Shown here: piece by piece, positions 15,813-25,423 of the stretch
How positions within the stretch are numbered: position 1 is the stretch's first letter
How the letters are laid out: every line of letters begins with the position of its first letter
Assembly: GCA_049521915.1 (NCBI GenBank)
Contig: JBEKOI010000007.1
Location: forward strand, 1 to 64,000
DNA length: 64,000 nt
DNA from: Bog-756 sp049521915
GTDB lineage: Bacteria > Actinomycetota > Acidimicrobiia > Acidimicrobiales > RAAP-2
Reading direction: 5' to 3'
Program-made: the position numbers and the translations under genes
Notes under the pieces: generated by a model
Told to the model about the DNA's origin: nothing
The model's database searches: none
Seen by the model: only the letters and a program-made list of their open reading frames with translations

Positions 15813-17957
15813 ATGAGCGGACAAGTCTCTCCGGACGCACCCAAGCAGGGGACGACGCTCTCCTACCTTCCCGCTCTCGACGGCATCAGGGGCGTGGCCA
15901 TGATCGGGATCCTGGGCGTCCACGCGGGGATCTACCTGACCGCCGGAGGCTTCTACCTTCTCGACAGCTTCTTTGCCCTGTCAGGGTTCCTGATCACCTC
16001 GTTGCTGATCGTCGAGTGGCGGAAGAGCGGCACCATCAAACTGAAGGTCTTCTGGGCCCGTCGGGCTCGGCGCCTGCTCCCCGCCCTGTTCGTCATGCTC
16101 ATCGGCGTGGCCATCATCTACGGCCTGTTCGTGCCCGCGGGTACCTTTCCGACGCTCCGGGGTGATGCTCTCTCGGCTCTCTTCTACTTCGCCAACTGGC
16201 ACTTCATCGCGGCCGGCGACAACTATTTCGACCAGACCGCCCTCACCTCGCCCCTGATCCACATGTGGTCACTGTCCCTCGAGGAGCAGTTCTACGTCGT
16301 GTGGCCGCTGGTGGTCCTGGGCATCTTCAAGATCTGGCGGTCGTTGCGGGTCCTGTTGGTCGTCTGCATCGTGGGGGTGTTCCTCTCCGCGCTCGAGATG
16401 GCATTCGTCTTCAACCCGGCGGACGTGACCCGCGTCTACTTCGGTACCGACACCCATGCCCAATCCGTGCTCGTGGGAGCGTCATTGGCGGTGGGCCTGG
16501 CCATGTGGGCCGATCGCCGGCGCAAGGGTGCCGAGCAGGATTGGCAGGCTCGCACGCCCAAGGCCCGTTTCCTGCTGACGGCCATCGGTGTCGCCGGCAT
16601 GGCCGGCACCGCCGTCCTCTGCATCACCGTCCACTCCGACCAGGCCTTCGCCTATCGCGGCGGGTTCCTGCTCGCCGCCATCGCCGCCTCCGCCGTGCTC
16701 CTCAGTGTGTCGTGTGCGCAGTCCTCGCCCGTGGCCAAGCTGTTGTCGTTCACCGTCTTCACCTATGTCGGGCGGATCTCCTATTCCACCTACCTCTGGC
16801 ACTTCCCGCTGTTCATCTTCATCAACCATGCCCGGACGGGACTCACCGGGTGGCCCCTGTTCGCCGTGCGGGTCGCCCCCACGCTGGCCGTGGCGTCGGC
16901 GTCGTTCTTCTTCGTCGAACGGCCCATCCGGCAGGGAACCTTCTTCACCTCGTTCCGGGTACGGATCCTGACCGCCCCGGCGGCCGCCGTCGTGGTGGTG
17001 GCCATCGTCCTGGCCACCATGCCGGAAGCCGAGACCTTCGCCGGGGGGTCGGTCGCCTTGGGGGCCGTCCCCGCCACCCCGATCCAAGGCTCCGTTCCTG
17101 CCCCCTATCAGGCCAGCCCGGTCCGGGTTCTCCTCGTCGGGGACTCCGAAGCGCTGACGCTCGGGATCGGTCTCGGGGCCGCGGTGCGGGCCGATCCAGG
17201 GAAGTACGACCACCTGTACCTTCTCAACGAGGGGATCCTCGGGTGTGGCGTGGCCCAGGGGACGACGGGTATCCAGGGCGATACGACGTTCGTCGTCGGG
17301 AAGCCGTGCACGCCGTACCCGCAGCGGGGCAATTGCCCCCCGGGAGGCGTCTTCGGTCCCCAGCAGAACGTCCCGTGCCAGGAGTGGACGGCAGCCTGGG
17401 CCGACTGGGTCCGTCAGCTGAAGCCCAACGTCGTGGTGCTGCTGGCCGGGGGCGGCGAGGTGCTCGACCGCGAGTTCGAGGGCCACATGACCAACATCCT
17501 CGATCCGGCCTTCGCCGCCTACGTGAAGAGCCAGTTGGAGAAAGCCGTTCGGATCGCCACCGCCGGGGGCGCCCGCATGGTGCTCATGACCAAGCCGTGC
17601 CAGAGCACCGGCGAACAGCCCGACGGGGAACCGTGGCCGGAGGACAGTTCCTCCCGCCAGGACGTCTACAACTCACTGCTCCGTCAGGTGGCCGCCGAGC
17701 ACCCGAGCCGGGTCTACATCCAGGATCTCAACTCCTACGTCTGCCCCGGCGGCAGGTACGCCGAGGATCTGAACGGTGTGCCGGTGCGCGAGTCGGACGG
17801 AATCCATTTCCAGTACCAGGAGCCCGGTGTCGGTGGCGACTACCTGGCCCCCTCCATCCTCCCCTACTGGGTGGCGCTCGGCCACCTCCAGGAGGTACAG
17901 ACGGGTGGGGCCAGCGTCGACGTGGGTGCCCTGCCGGAATTCTTCGCCCCGCAGTGA
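15813..17957 (+). CDS. Membrane acyltransferase with C-terminal SGNH domain (OafA type), copy 1
   Basis: A 714-residue protein. Residues about 20-380 are an acyltransferase-3 domain with 10-11 helices, starting with the LDGIRGVAMIGILGVHAG segment whose His is the family's catalytic candidate. A short linker leads to an extracellular SGNH-like domain with GDSEALTLGIG near the start and SDGIHF near the end. Such proteins O-acetylate surface polysaccharides or cell-wall glycans. A paralogue follows immediately, suggesting two acceptor positions. About 275 bases without a recognisable gene precede it. Confidence 0.9.
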   Translation: MSGQVSPDAPKQGTTLSYLPALDGIRGVAMIGILGVHAGIYLTAGGFYLLDSFFALSGFLITSLLIVEWRKSGTIKLKVFWARRARRLLPALFVMLIGVAIIYGLFVPAGTFPTLRGDALSALFYFANWHFIAAGDNYFDQTALTSPLIHMWSLSLEEQFYVVWPLVVLGIFKIWRSLRVLLVVCIVGVFLSALEMAFVFNPADVTRVYFGTDTHAQSVLVGASLAVGLAMWADRRRKGAEQDWQARTPKARFLLTAIGVAGMAGTAVLCITVHSDQAFAYRGGFLLAAIAASAVLLSVSCAQSSPVAKLLSFTVFTYVGRISYSTYLWHFPLFIFINHARTGLTGWPLFAVRVAPTLAVASASFFFVERPIRQGTFFTSFRVRILTAPAAAVVVVAIVLATMPEAETFAGGSVALGAVPATPIQGSVPAPYQASPVRVLLVGDSEALTLGIGLGAAVRADPGKYDHLYLLNEGILGCGVAQGTTGIQGDTTFVVGKPCTPYPQRGNCPPGGVFGPQQNVPCQEWTAAWADWVRQLKPNVVVLLAGGGEVLDREFEGHMTNILDPAFAAYVKSQLEKAVRIATAGGARMVLMTKPCQSTGEQPDGEPWPEDSSSRQDVYNSLLRQVAAEHPSRVYIQDLNSYVCPGGRYAEDLNGVPVRESDGIHFQYQEPGVGGDYLAPSILPYWVALGHLQEVQTGGASVDVGALPEFFAPQ

Positions 17958-17987
17958 GCCGGATCCGACGGTGCCGACGAGCTCGGA

Positions 17988-20123
17988 ATGGCTGCCCCGG
18001 ACGCTGTTCGGAGTTGCAGTACGATCGCCAACGCTTCTGCTCGATCGGCGACTGAAAGCCGGGCTCAATCGGATGGCAATGCGGTGCTAGAGGGCGCTGT
18101 CCACGAATTCGACTCCACAGAGCGGTCATCTCCGCTCGACACCGATCCCACGGATACCGAGCCCGGGCATCACCGGCGCACGTCGGCACTGGACGGCATC
18201 AGGGCCTTCGCCGTCCTGGCCGTCATGGCGTACCACTTCGGGGTTCCGGGGACGAGTGGGGGATTGCTCGGCGTGGACGTCTTCTTCGTCCTGTCAGGGT
18301 TTCTGATCACCTCGTTGATCTGCCGGGAGCTCCAGCAGACCAGGACGATCCGGCTGGGACGTTTCTGGGCCCAGCGGGCCCGCCGGCTCCTGCCCGCGCT
18401 GTTCGTACTCCTGATAGGCGTTGCCCTCTACGTCCACGTCTTCGCCGGCTCGATCGACCTGGCGTCCGTTCGTGGGGACGCCTTCGCCACGCTCACCTAC
18501 GTCTCCAACTGGCGCTTCATTCTCTCGGACCAGGGGTATTTCGCCCTGGCGGCGGCACCCTCCCCCTTCCTGCACACCTGGTCGCTGGCCATCGAGGAGC
18601 AGTACTACCTGGTATGGCCACTCGTCGCACTGTTCGTGGCCCGACGGTGGGGAACCCGGAAGGTGGCTCTTGTGGCTGCGATCGGCGCGGCTGCCTCCGC
18701 CGTCCTGATGGGTTCGATGTACGTCGCCGGGTTCTCCATCGAGCGCCTCTACTACGGCACCGACACCCGTGCCCAATCGCTGCTCATCGGCTCGTTCGTG
18801 GGTGCCGTCGGCTCCCACGTCGGAAGCAGCTTCGACATCCTGCCCGGGAGTTGGACCGCGACGCGCTGGCTGCGCCGGCTGTGGACGTTGTCGGGGGTGC
18901 TCGGAGCCCTGTTCCTCGCCTGGGCGTGGCATGACCTCGTAGGGCAGGACGGCCGGCTGTACGTGGGTGGCTTCTTCTGTGTGGCCGTGGCCGCCGCGTG
19001 CGTCATCATCGCCTGTGTGACCTTCCCGGGCTCCGCGCTGGCCCGTTTCTGCTCGCTCGGCGCGCTGGTGTTCATCGGACGCATCTCCTATGGGCTCTAC
19101 CTCTATCACTGGCCCCTCTACCTCCTGATCGATCACGCCCATACCGGCCTGTCGGGGATCTGGCTGCTCGGGGCCAGGCTGCTCACGACATTCGCGGTCG
19201 CCACCGTCTCCTTCTTCGCCATCGAAGAGCCGATTCGGACGAGAAGGATCTTGACCGGGCGGATGGGACTGGTGGGAATGGGGACGGCCGCCGTGGTCGC
19301 CGCGCTGGCCCTCTTCCTGGCCACCGCGGCCCCCGCCACCCCCATCGGTGCCGTTCCCACCACCGGCGGGGCGTCGGTCGCGCAACGGCAGGCCCTCACC
19401 GCCGCCCATGCGTTCACGACCCGACCGATCCGCTTCCTGCTGCTGGGTGACTCGATTGCCCTGACCCTCGGGGTGGGACTGGGGGTCCGATCCCAGCCCC
19501 GTTACGGAGTCCAGGTCAACGATCGGGGCACGCTCGGCTGTGAGCTCGACACGTTCGAGGTGAACCTCTCGGGAGTCGTCGGGCCTGCGACACCGGGATG
19601 CACCCACTGGCGGACGGTGTGGAAGCAGTATGTGGACCAGGACCGGCCCGATGTCGTCGGGTTGTTGATCGGACGGTGGGAGGTCAGCGATCAGCTGTAC
19701 CACGGGAACTGGGTTCACATCGGCCAGTCGGCGTGGGACGACCACCTCGCCTCCGAGCTCGACCAGGCCTTCGCTCTGCTCTCGGCCGGTGGTGCGAGGA
19801 TCATCGTGTTCACGATGCCCTACGTCGATCCGCCGACCGAGGCCGCCAACGGGACGCCGTTCCCGGAGAACTCTCCCACCCGGGTGGCGGCATTCAACAA
19901 GCTCCTCCGGAGCGTGGCCGACAGACAGTCCCGACCCGTGACCGTCGTCGATCTCAACAAGATGCTCGATCCACACGGTGTCTATGAGCCTGACCTCGAT
20001 GGCATCCAAGTGCGGTGGTCCGACGGGATCCACATCACCGAGGAGGGCGGAGAATGGCTCCAGCCACGCATCCTGCCCATCGTCGCCGAGCAGGGACTCG
20101 ATGCCCGGGCGGGTGGGGCGTGA
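17988..20123 (+). CDS. Membrane acyltransferase with C-terminal SGNH domain, copy 2
   Basis: A 711-residue paralogue of the preceding protein with the same order: acyltransferase-3 domain (SALDGIRAFAVLAVMAYHFG), membrane helices, then SGNH domain (GDSIALTLGVG, SDGIHI). The N-terminus is uncertain. The ATG at 17988 adds about 65 hydrophilic residues before the first helix; a GTG at 18084 is possible. Its stop overlaps the start of the GH5 lipoprotein gene (GTGA at 20120), so glycan acylation and glycan hydrolysis are probably co-expressed. Confidence 0.88.
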   Translation: MAAPDAVRSCSTIANASARSATESRAQSDGNAVLEGAVHEFDSTERSSPLDTDPTDTEPGHHRRTSALDGIRAFAVLAVMAYHFGVPGTSGGLLGVDVFFVLSGFLITSLICRELQQTRTIRLGRFWAQRARRLLPALFVLLIGVALYVHVFAGSIDLASVRGDAFATLTYVSNWRFILSDQGYFALAAAPSPFLHTWSLAIEEQYYLVWPLVALFVARRWGTRKVALVAAIGAAASAVLMGSMYVAGFSIERLYYGTDTRAQSLLIGSFVGAVGSHVGSSFDILPGSWTATRWLRRLWTLSGVLGALFLAWAWHDLVGQDGRLYVGGFFCVAVAAACVIIACVTFPGSALARFCSLGALVFIGRISYGLYLYHWPLYLLIDHAHTGLSGIWLLGARLLTTFAVATVSFFAIEEPIRTRRILTGRMGLVGMGTAAVVAALALFLATAAPATPIGAVPTTGGASVAQRQALTAAHAFTTRPIRFLLLGDSIALTLGVGLGVRSQPRYGVQVNDRGTLGCELDTFEVNLSGVVGPATPGCTHWRTVWKQYVDQDRPDVVGLLIGRWEVSDQLYHGNWVHIGQSAWDDHLASELDQAFALLSAGGARIIVFTMPYVDPPTEAANGTPFPENSPTRVAAFNKLLRSVADRQSRPVTVVDLNKMLDPHGVYEPDLDGIQVRWSDGIHITEEGGEWLQPRILPIVAEQGLDARAGGA

Positions 20124-21778
20124 TCGGGCGACGCCGAGCTCCCGTCCGGTGGTTCTGCCTGGCCCTCGTCGCCGTTGCCGGGATCGCCCTGAGCTCATGC
20201 GGCGGATCGCCTGTGGTCACATCCCCCGCATCGGCCGACCCCGCGGACGGGCCGGTCGGTCCGCTGCGGGCTCCGGGAGGCCCGTGGCTGGTGGACCGGG
20301 ATGGACGGACCGTCCTGCTCCATGGGGTCGATCTGGTCTACAAGATCCCGCCCTACGAGGTCGAGGTGAGCGGCACCGGGCGTGACGTTCTCACGCCGGC
20401 CGAGGCGCAGCGCATGGCCCAGCTCGGGTTCACCGTCGTGCGACTGGGGATCATCTGGAAGGGCCTCGAACCCGGTACCGACCCGATCGACGATCCCACC
20501 GTCTGTACGCCGGGTGCCCCTCGAGGATCCGGGTCCGGTCAGTTCGATGCCGGGATCTTCGATGCCTACCTGGCCCGCTTGGAGGCCACGGTCTCGCTCC
20601 TGGCCAGATACGGGATCTTCTCCCTCATCGACATGCACCAGGACGTCTACAACGAGGCCTTCGGCGGTGAGGGGGCGCCGAACTGGGCGGTGTGCACCGA
20701 CGGCATCACTCCCCAACCCCGACTGCACGTCGCCAACTGGAGTGTCAACTACACCGGGCCGGGGGTGGCCCAGGCCTACGGTCACTTCTGGGACAACGAC
20801 GTGGTCGGGAACCTCCAGGGCGAGTTCGACACCGTATGGACGAAGATCGCCGCCCGATTCCGGGGGAACCCGTGGGTGATCGGCTACGACCCGTTCAACG
20901 AGCCGTACGGGCCCGGCCTCGGCACCCGACCCGACAACCCGGCGTTCGATGCTCTCCTCGAGTGCTTCTACACCGGCCGGGCCCATCCGGGGTTGGACCA
21001 GGACGGCAGGCGGGTCACCTGCCCGGCCGACGATCCTGCGCAGGGCCTCATCCCTCGCATCGAGGCCGCCGACCCCACCCATCTGGTGGCCTACGAGGGC
21101 AACTACAGCACCGATTCGGGGGTGGTCAACCACATCGGGGCCATGGACTACCCGCGCCTCGTGCTCAACTTCCACGACTACTGCTTCCTCCACGTCCCCA
21201 ACGGTCCGGAGCCGGCTGACTTCGCTTCCATCTGCGGACCTCTCGAACGCTTCGTCTTCACCCAGCACGACCAGGAACGGGTCAACAACTCCACACCCGA
21301 GCAGCCCGGCGGACCCGGTTGGCTGCTCACCGAGTTCGGTGCCACCACCGACACCTCGGACCTGGGTCGGATCACCTCCGGTGCGGACGCCAACCTCGTG
21401 GGGTGGATCTACTGGCAGTGGATCAACTATGACGACCCGACCGGGTCGCACTCGTCGGCACTCTGGCCTCCCCGCGCCGCCACCGCCTCCCAGCTGAACG
21501 TGCTGTCGCAGACCTACGCCTCGGCGGTTGCCGGAACGCCACTGTCCATGGGCTTCGATCCCGCCACGGCTGCCTTCGAGTTCCGCTACCGATCCGACCC
21601 GAGGATCACGGCACCCACCGTGATCGTGGTACCGGTGGCCACCCATTACCCGCACGGTTACTGTGCCCGAACAACCGGGGGGCGGGTCATCTCCCGCCCG
21701 GATGCGACCCGGATCGACGTGGATGCAGGGCCGACGGCCAGCGTGGGGACCGTGTCGATCACCGCGGGTTCGTGTTGA
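20120..21778 (+). CDS. Glycoside hydrolase family 5 lipoprotein, endoglycoceramidase-like
   Basis: A 552-residue secreted protein. The first 27 residues are a lipoprotein signal (lipobox LSSC, Cys27). The TIM-barrel domain carries the GH5 signatures: DMHQDVYNEAFGG, the acid/base Glu in YDPFNEPYGPG and the nucleophile Glu in LLTEFGA. The IDMHQD and NEP contexts resemble the endoglycoceramidase subgroup, which cleaves glycan from ceramide-type glycolipids. A beta-sandwich tail follows the barrel. The GTG at 20120 overlaps the acyltransferase stop. The natural target is unknown; a cell-envelope glycolipid is possible. Confidence 0.87.
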   Translation: MIGRRRAPVRWFCLALVAVAGIALSSCGGSPVVTSPASADPADGPVGPLRAPGGPWLVDRDGRTVLLHGVDLVYKIPPYEVEVSGTGRDVLTPAEAQRMAQLGFTVVRLGIIWKGLEPGTDPIDDPTVCTPGAPRGSGSGQFDAGIFDAYLARLEATVSLLARYGIFSLIDMHQDVYNEAFGGEGAPNWAVCTDGITPQPRLHVANWSVNYTGPGVAQAYGHFWDNDVVGNLQGEFDTVWTKIAARFRGNPWVIGYDPFNEPYGPGLGTRPDNPAFDALLECFYTGRAHPGLDQDGRRVTCPADDPAQGLIPRIEAADPTHLVAYEGNYSTDSGVVNHIGAMDYPRLVLNFHDYCFLHVPNGPEPADFASICGPLERFVFTQHDQERVNNSTPEQPGGPGWLLTEFGATTDTSDLGRITSGADANLVGWIYWQWINYDDPTGSHSSALWPPRAATASQLNVLSQTYASAVAGTPLSMGFDPATAAFEFRYRSDPRITAPTVIVVPVATHYPHGYCARTTGGRVISRPDATRIDVDAGPTASVGTVSITAGSC

Positions 21779-22548
21779 CGGAACCGCGGCGCGACCGGCG
21801 GGAACCGCCGCGGTTCCTACCCGTGTCGGTGCAAGGGGTCGGGGCTGTGAGCGATCGCCTGATCCGGGTGACGCTGGCCGGGGCCGACCTCGAGCACCTC
21901 GCCGTCGGGCAACCGGCGGCCAGCATCCGGCTCCTGCTCCCATCGACTCCCAGCGGAGCGCTCGTCATCCCGAGCTGGAGCGGCAATGAGTTCCTGCTCC
22001 CGGACGAGCGACGACCCGTCATCCGGACCTTCACGCCTCGGCCCGTCGGGCCACGGGTCCTCGAGCTCGACATCGTCATCCACGACGGTGGGCTCGCGTC
22101 CGATTGGGCCACGGCGGCCAGCGCCGGTGACCAGGCCGCGGTCTCGGGCCCAGGCCGCGGCTACTCGATCGACGGTGACGCCGGCGACTTCTTCCTGGGC
22201 GGGGACGAGACCGCCATACCGGCCATCTGCCAGCTTCTCCAGGCGCTGCCGGCGCAGAAGTCGGTGCAGGTGCACATCGAGGTCTCCCACCCCGGAGCCC
22301 GTATCGCACTGCCCGGGCATCCGCTGGCGACCACCGAATGGCACGACCTGCCCCCTGGCGCCGCTCCCGGCGATGCGTTGATCGACGCCGTCGAGGGCGC
22401 CCGATTCGGCACCGGTGTCCGGGTCTGGGTGGCCGGGGAGGCGGCGGCGGTGCAGCGTATCCGCCGTCACCTCTTCGAGGTCCGGGGGGTGTCTCGCACC
22501 CAGGTGTCGGCGCGTGGTTATTGGAAGCACGGCCGGGCCGGTGGGTGA
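21772..22548 (+). CDS. Siderophore-interacting FAD protein (SIP family)
   Basis: A 258-residue flavoprotein with an FAD-binding barrel (PVIRTFTPR motif with the conserved Arg-x-x-Thr), an NAD(P)-type domain and the C-terminal GYWKHG motif characteristic of siderophore-interacting reductases. It would reduce ferric siderophores in the cytoplasm to release Fe(II). The start GTG at 21772 overlaps the GH5 stop by 7 bases, so they are co-translated although functionally unrelated on paper. No siderophore biosynthesis or siderophore importer is in the window. Confidence 0.87.
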   Translation: MLTEPRRDRREPPRFLPVSVQGVGAVSDRLIRVTLAGADLEHLAVGQPAASIRLLLPSTPSGALVIPSWSGNEFLLPDERRPVIRTFTPRPVGPRVLELDIVIHDGGLASDWATAASAGDQAAVSGPGRGYSIDGDAGDFFLGGDETAIPAICQLLQALPAQKSVQVHIEVSHPGARIALPGHPLATTEWHDLPPGAAPGDALIDAVEGARFGTGVRVWVAGEAAAVQRIRRHLFEVRGVSRTQVSARGYWKHGRAGG

Positions 22549-22558
22549 TACTGGGGCC

Positions 22559-22924
22559 GTGCTTCTCATCGATGCCGCCAACGTGGTCGGGTCTCGGCCC
22601 AACGGCTGGTGGCGGGATCGCCCGGGGGCGGCCCGGGCATTCGTCGAGCGGGTTCGTGTTGCGGTGGCGGCCGGGCGGCTGGTCGAACCGGTCGTGGTGG
22701 TCCTGGAGGGGGCTGCCCGTACCGGTGTCGAGGCGGGGGTGGCCGGCGGGGTCACCGTCCTCCATGCGCCCGGCAGCGGTGACGACACCCTCGTTTCCAC
22801 CGCCGCCGGAGCCTCGGGTCAGGTGACACTCGTCTCGGCGGATCGTGCGTTGTGCCGGCGGGCCACCGACCTGGGGGCAGACGTGGTCAGACCGGGATGG
22901 CTCCTCGGTCTGCTTGACGGGTGA
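22559..22924 (+). CDS. Small PIN/NYN-like domain protein
   Basis: The 121-residue protein begins with LLIDAANVVG, followed by SRPNGWWRDR, and has later acidic motifs (GSGDDTLV, SADRAL), the spacing expected of a PIN/NYN nuclease fold. Related actinobacterial proteins are often mislabelled as NTP pyrophosphohydrolases. A role in RNA processing is possible but not shown. The GTG at 22559 puts the first Asp at residue 5. It starts 10 bases after the siderophore-interacting gene. Confidence 0.7.
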   Translation: MLLIDAANVVGSRPNGWWRDRPGAARAFVERVRVAVAAGRLVEPVVVVLEGAARTGVEAGVAGGVTVLHAPGSGDDTLVSTAAGASGQVTLVSADRALCRRATDLGADVVRPGWLLGLLDG

Positions 22925-22963
22925 CGCCGGGCGCGCCGGTTCGTTGGGATGGAAAAGGCTCTC

Positions 22964-22969
22964 TAGAGT
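22964..22969 (+). promoter_or_regulatory. Putative -10 hexamer of the amidohydrolase gene
   Basis: TAGAGT ends 7 bases before the GTG at 22977, the spacing of a leaderless promoter. It supports that start over the overlapping GTG at 22968. Confidence 0.35.
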
Positions 22970-22976
22970 GGCCCAC

Positions 22977-24221
22977 GTGGAACGAATCGACGCCGACCTG
23001 CTCATTCCGGGACGGGGCGATCCCATACGCGACGCCGCTGTCGTCATCGACGGATCTTCGATCGTCTACGTGGGTCCCCGCCAGACCGCGCCCGACGTTC
23101 GGTCCCCGGTCTCGGTCCCTTGCCTCATGCCCGGACTGTGGGACTGCCACGCGCACTTTCTCGGTTTGCGCTCCCTCGACCTCAACGAACTGGCCCTGGT
23201 TCCGACCGCCGTTCTCGCTGCCCGTGCCGCCAAGGACGCAGAGATCGCGCTGCAGGCCGGATTTACGAGCGTCCGAGAGGCTGGCGGGCTCGGCGTTCAC
23301 CTGGCCCGGGTCGTCGAGGAAGGGCTGCTGGCCGGCCCTTCGATCTACGCCCCCGGAGCCATCCTGAGCCAAACCGGTGGTCACGGAGATCTGCATGCCC
23401 TCCCACTGCCCTGGATGGGCGATCTGTGTCAGAGCGGAGGGCCGTTGGCACTGTGCGACGGCATCCCCGAGTGCCTCAAGGCGGTCCGCTCCCAACTCCG
23501 GCTCGGGGCCAAGGTCATCAAGATCTGTGCCTCCGGGGGAGTCCTGTCCCAGGTCGACGACCCTGTGCATCAACAGTTCAGCGATGACGAGATGCGGGCC
23601 ATCGTCGAGGAGGCTGGGAGGGCCGAGCGCATCGTGATGGCCCACTGCCACGGAAAGCCGGGCATCATGGCGGCGCTGCGGGCCGGTGTGCGGACCATCG
23701 AGCACGGTAGCTACCTGGACGAGGAAGCCGCGTCCGCCATGCGCGAGCTCGGAGCCGTGCTGGTACCGACCCGGTTCATCGTGGAACGCGGCCTTCAGGC
23801 GAAGGACAGCATGCCCGGCTATGCGTTCGAGAAGATGGAGGCTGTCGCCGACCGCCACCTCGAAGCGATCCATATCGCCCACCAAGCGGGTGTCACCCTG
23901 GCCCTCGGGACCGACATCTCGACCAGTGGCCGGGAGACAGCCGTCCCGTGGGGGATGAATGCGCGGGAGCTCGTCCATCTCGTCGATGCAGGCCTGAGCC
24001 CGCTGGAGGCGATCCGGGCCGGTACGGCCAACGGACACCTGACACTCGGGCCGCAAGCCCCGAGAGCAGGGGTGATCGAGGATGAGTGGGACGCCGATCT
24101 GATCGCCGTCGATGGTGACCCGATCGCCACCATCAGCCTGCTGGCCGACCCGGTCCACATCACACACGTGTGGAAACGGGGCCGGCTGGTGAAGGAGCCG
24201 ACTGCTCCCCGCCCCGGGTGA
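22977..24221 (+). CDS. Metal-dependent amidohydrolase
   Basis: A 414-residue amidohydrolase-superfamily enzyme. Metal ligands are visible in order: HxH in MPGLWDCHAHF, a Lys in KVIKICASGG, His in MAHCHG, His in IEHGS and the catalytic Asp in LALGTDIST. The set resembles the imidazolonepropionase/prolidase-like subgroup with a binuclear zinc centre. It hydrolyses an amide, imide or peptide bond of unknown identity in the cytoplasm. The GTG at 22977 is preferred; 22968 would add three residues. Confidence 0.88.
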   Translation: MERIDADLLIPGRGDPIRDAAVVIDGSSIVYVGPRQTAPDVRSPVSVPCLMPGLWDCHAHFLGLRSLDLNELALVPTAVLAARAAKDAEIALQAGFTSVREAGGLGVHLARVVEEGLLAGPSIYAPGAILSQTGGHGDLHALPLPWMGDLCQSGGPLALCDGIPECLKAVRSQLRLGAKVIKICASGGVLSQVDDPVHQQFSDDEMRAIVEEAGRAERIVMAHCHGKPGIMAALRAGVRTIEHGSYLDEEAASAMRELGAVLVPTRFIVERGLQAKDSMPGYAFEKMEAVADRHLEAIHIAHQAGVTLALGTDISTSGRETAVPWGMNARELVHLVDAGLSPLEAIRAGTANGHLTLGPQAPRAGVIEDEWDADLIAVDGDPIATISLLADPVHITHVWKRGRLVKEPTAPRPG

Positions 24222-24257
24222 TCCGGCCTACCGCCGACGGGTGCAGGCTTCAGGAGG

Positions 24258-24674
24258 TCACTGACCGTGAGGCTCCGGCTGCTGGGCACGCTCCACACCC
24301 TGCTCGTCGGAGACGACCCGAAGGGCGTGGATGTCTCCACAGACGAAACTGAGTGCCAATCCCGCCGCCAACCACGAGTCCCGTCTCCCGATCGACCGCA
24401 TCGCGGCCAGGCTGACGACGGTGTCGAGCGCATCGCTGGCCAAGGTGGCCCAGGTCCAACGCCGTGCATCATCTCCCACGCCCGATCGTGCCGCGGACAC
24501 CGCGCCCAGGCCCAAGACGAGATCCCGGATGCCGATCGTCCTCATCAGGAGGAGGCCGGCGCCAGCCGGCGATTCGGTGCCGGCCAGGCGCATGGGCGCT
24601 CCCGGTGCGACGATCAAAGCGATCCCCACCGAGGTGCGGAGCCACCCCATCGCTTCTGAACTGATCGTGGGCAC
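24258..24674 (-). CDS. Small four-helix membrane protein, unknown function
   Basis: A 138-residue hydrophobic protein with about four short membrane segments (VGIALIVAPGAPM, GIRDLVLGLGAVSA, LASDALDTVVSLAAM, WLAAGLALSFVCG). The GIRDL segment and overall layout are common in small actinobacterial membrane proteins, but I cannot name a function. The start is GTG at 24674; an internal ATG at 24650 is possible. It converges on the amidohydrolase gene. Confidence 0.7.
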   Translation of the reverse strand: MPTISSEAMGWLRTSVGIALIVAPGAPMRLAGTESPAGAGLLLMRTIGIRDLVLGLGAVSAARSGVGDDARRWTWATLASDALDTVVSLAAMRSIGRRDSWLAAGLALSFVCGDIHALRVVSDEQGVERAQQPEPHGQ

Positions 24675-25138
24675 AGCCAGAGCGTAGCCAAGCCGTCCCC
24701 ACGTTCCTGAAGAAGCCGTCAGAGACGCGCGGAGCGGCGGGCGGTCGCCGCTTCCGAGAGCACCCGGACCGCCGGGGGCAGGAGGGTGTTACCATGGAGG
24801 CCAAGCAGTGCGGATGAACGTGTGCCGCCTTGTTGTGGTGAGCCTTCGATGGCTGCCACGCCCGGCCCGGTACCGCTCGCAAACATCGGCCTCGTCGATG
24901 CACCGGCGGCAGGGCACCTCTGACACGGGCCCGACCTCCACGCAGTGCTGACCAAGGGCCACCTACGTCAGAGCCGGTTGCGGTCGATCTGGCGGCACGA
25001 GCCGACCATCACCGAACACGGTGCTTTTTGGCCGACGATGGCCCGGTCATCAGCGACCGGACCCTGAGGCACGGGGCCAGGAATCACTGGCGCCGCGCTC
25101 TCGACACAGAATCATCAATACAGACAGGAACAACGTTC
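24675..25138. other. 464-base stretch without a supported gene
   Basis: Short open frames exist on both strands but none has family character, a ribosome-binding site or believable composition. Just before the next gene, GAATCATCAAT occurs at 25109-25119 and again at 25141-25151, straddling its start. This could be an operator or a small duplication. Confidence 0.4.
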
Positions 25139-25387
25139 ATGAATCATCAATCAGAAGTGCTGGCCGCACTCGATCGAAGCTGCGCCAGGCGGGTCGATGC
25201 GGAGAACCAACTGCGCTCGATTCGGGGGAGGGCCCTCAGGGCATCGCTCGCCGAACTCGACAGCCTGCTCGCCTTCGAAGTTCGATTGGAGGCCCGGCTG
25301 ACGGAAGTCCTGCATCGCAATCTCGCCGCTGCCGACAAGACGGCCGAGTCGGTGTCAACCGAAGGGGCCGCTGCGGTGTCTCAGTAG
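25139..25387 (+). CDS. Small coiled-coil protein upstream of a sigma factor
   Basis: An 82-residue, mostly helical, charged protein (Arg, Glu and Leu rich) with a heptad-like middle. No cysteine motif, signal or membrane segment is present. The ATG at 25139 is preceded by AGGAA; the longer upstream frame lacks support. It ends 36 bases before the sigma start and may belong to that operon. Function unknown. Confidence 0.55.
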   Translation: MNHQSEVLAALDRSCARRVDAENQLRSIRGRALRASLAELDSLLAFEVRLEARLTEVLHRNLAAADKTAESVSTEGAAAVSQ

Positions 25388-25423
25388 TTGGTGAGCATCG
25401 GAATACTCGAAGGAAGGGTCCGC

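Noticed and set aside
24719..24955. Minus-strand 78-codon frame in the gap before the second sigma operon
   Set aside because: It has low-complexity composition, no ribosome-binding site and no recognisable motif.
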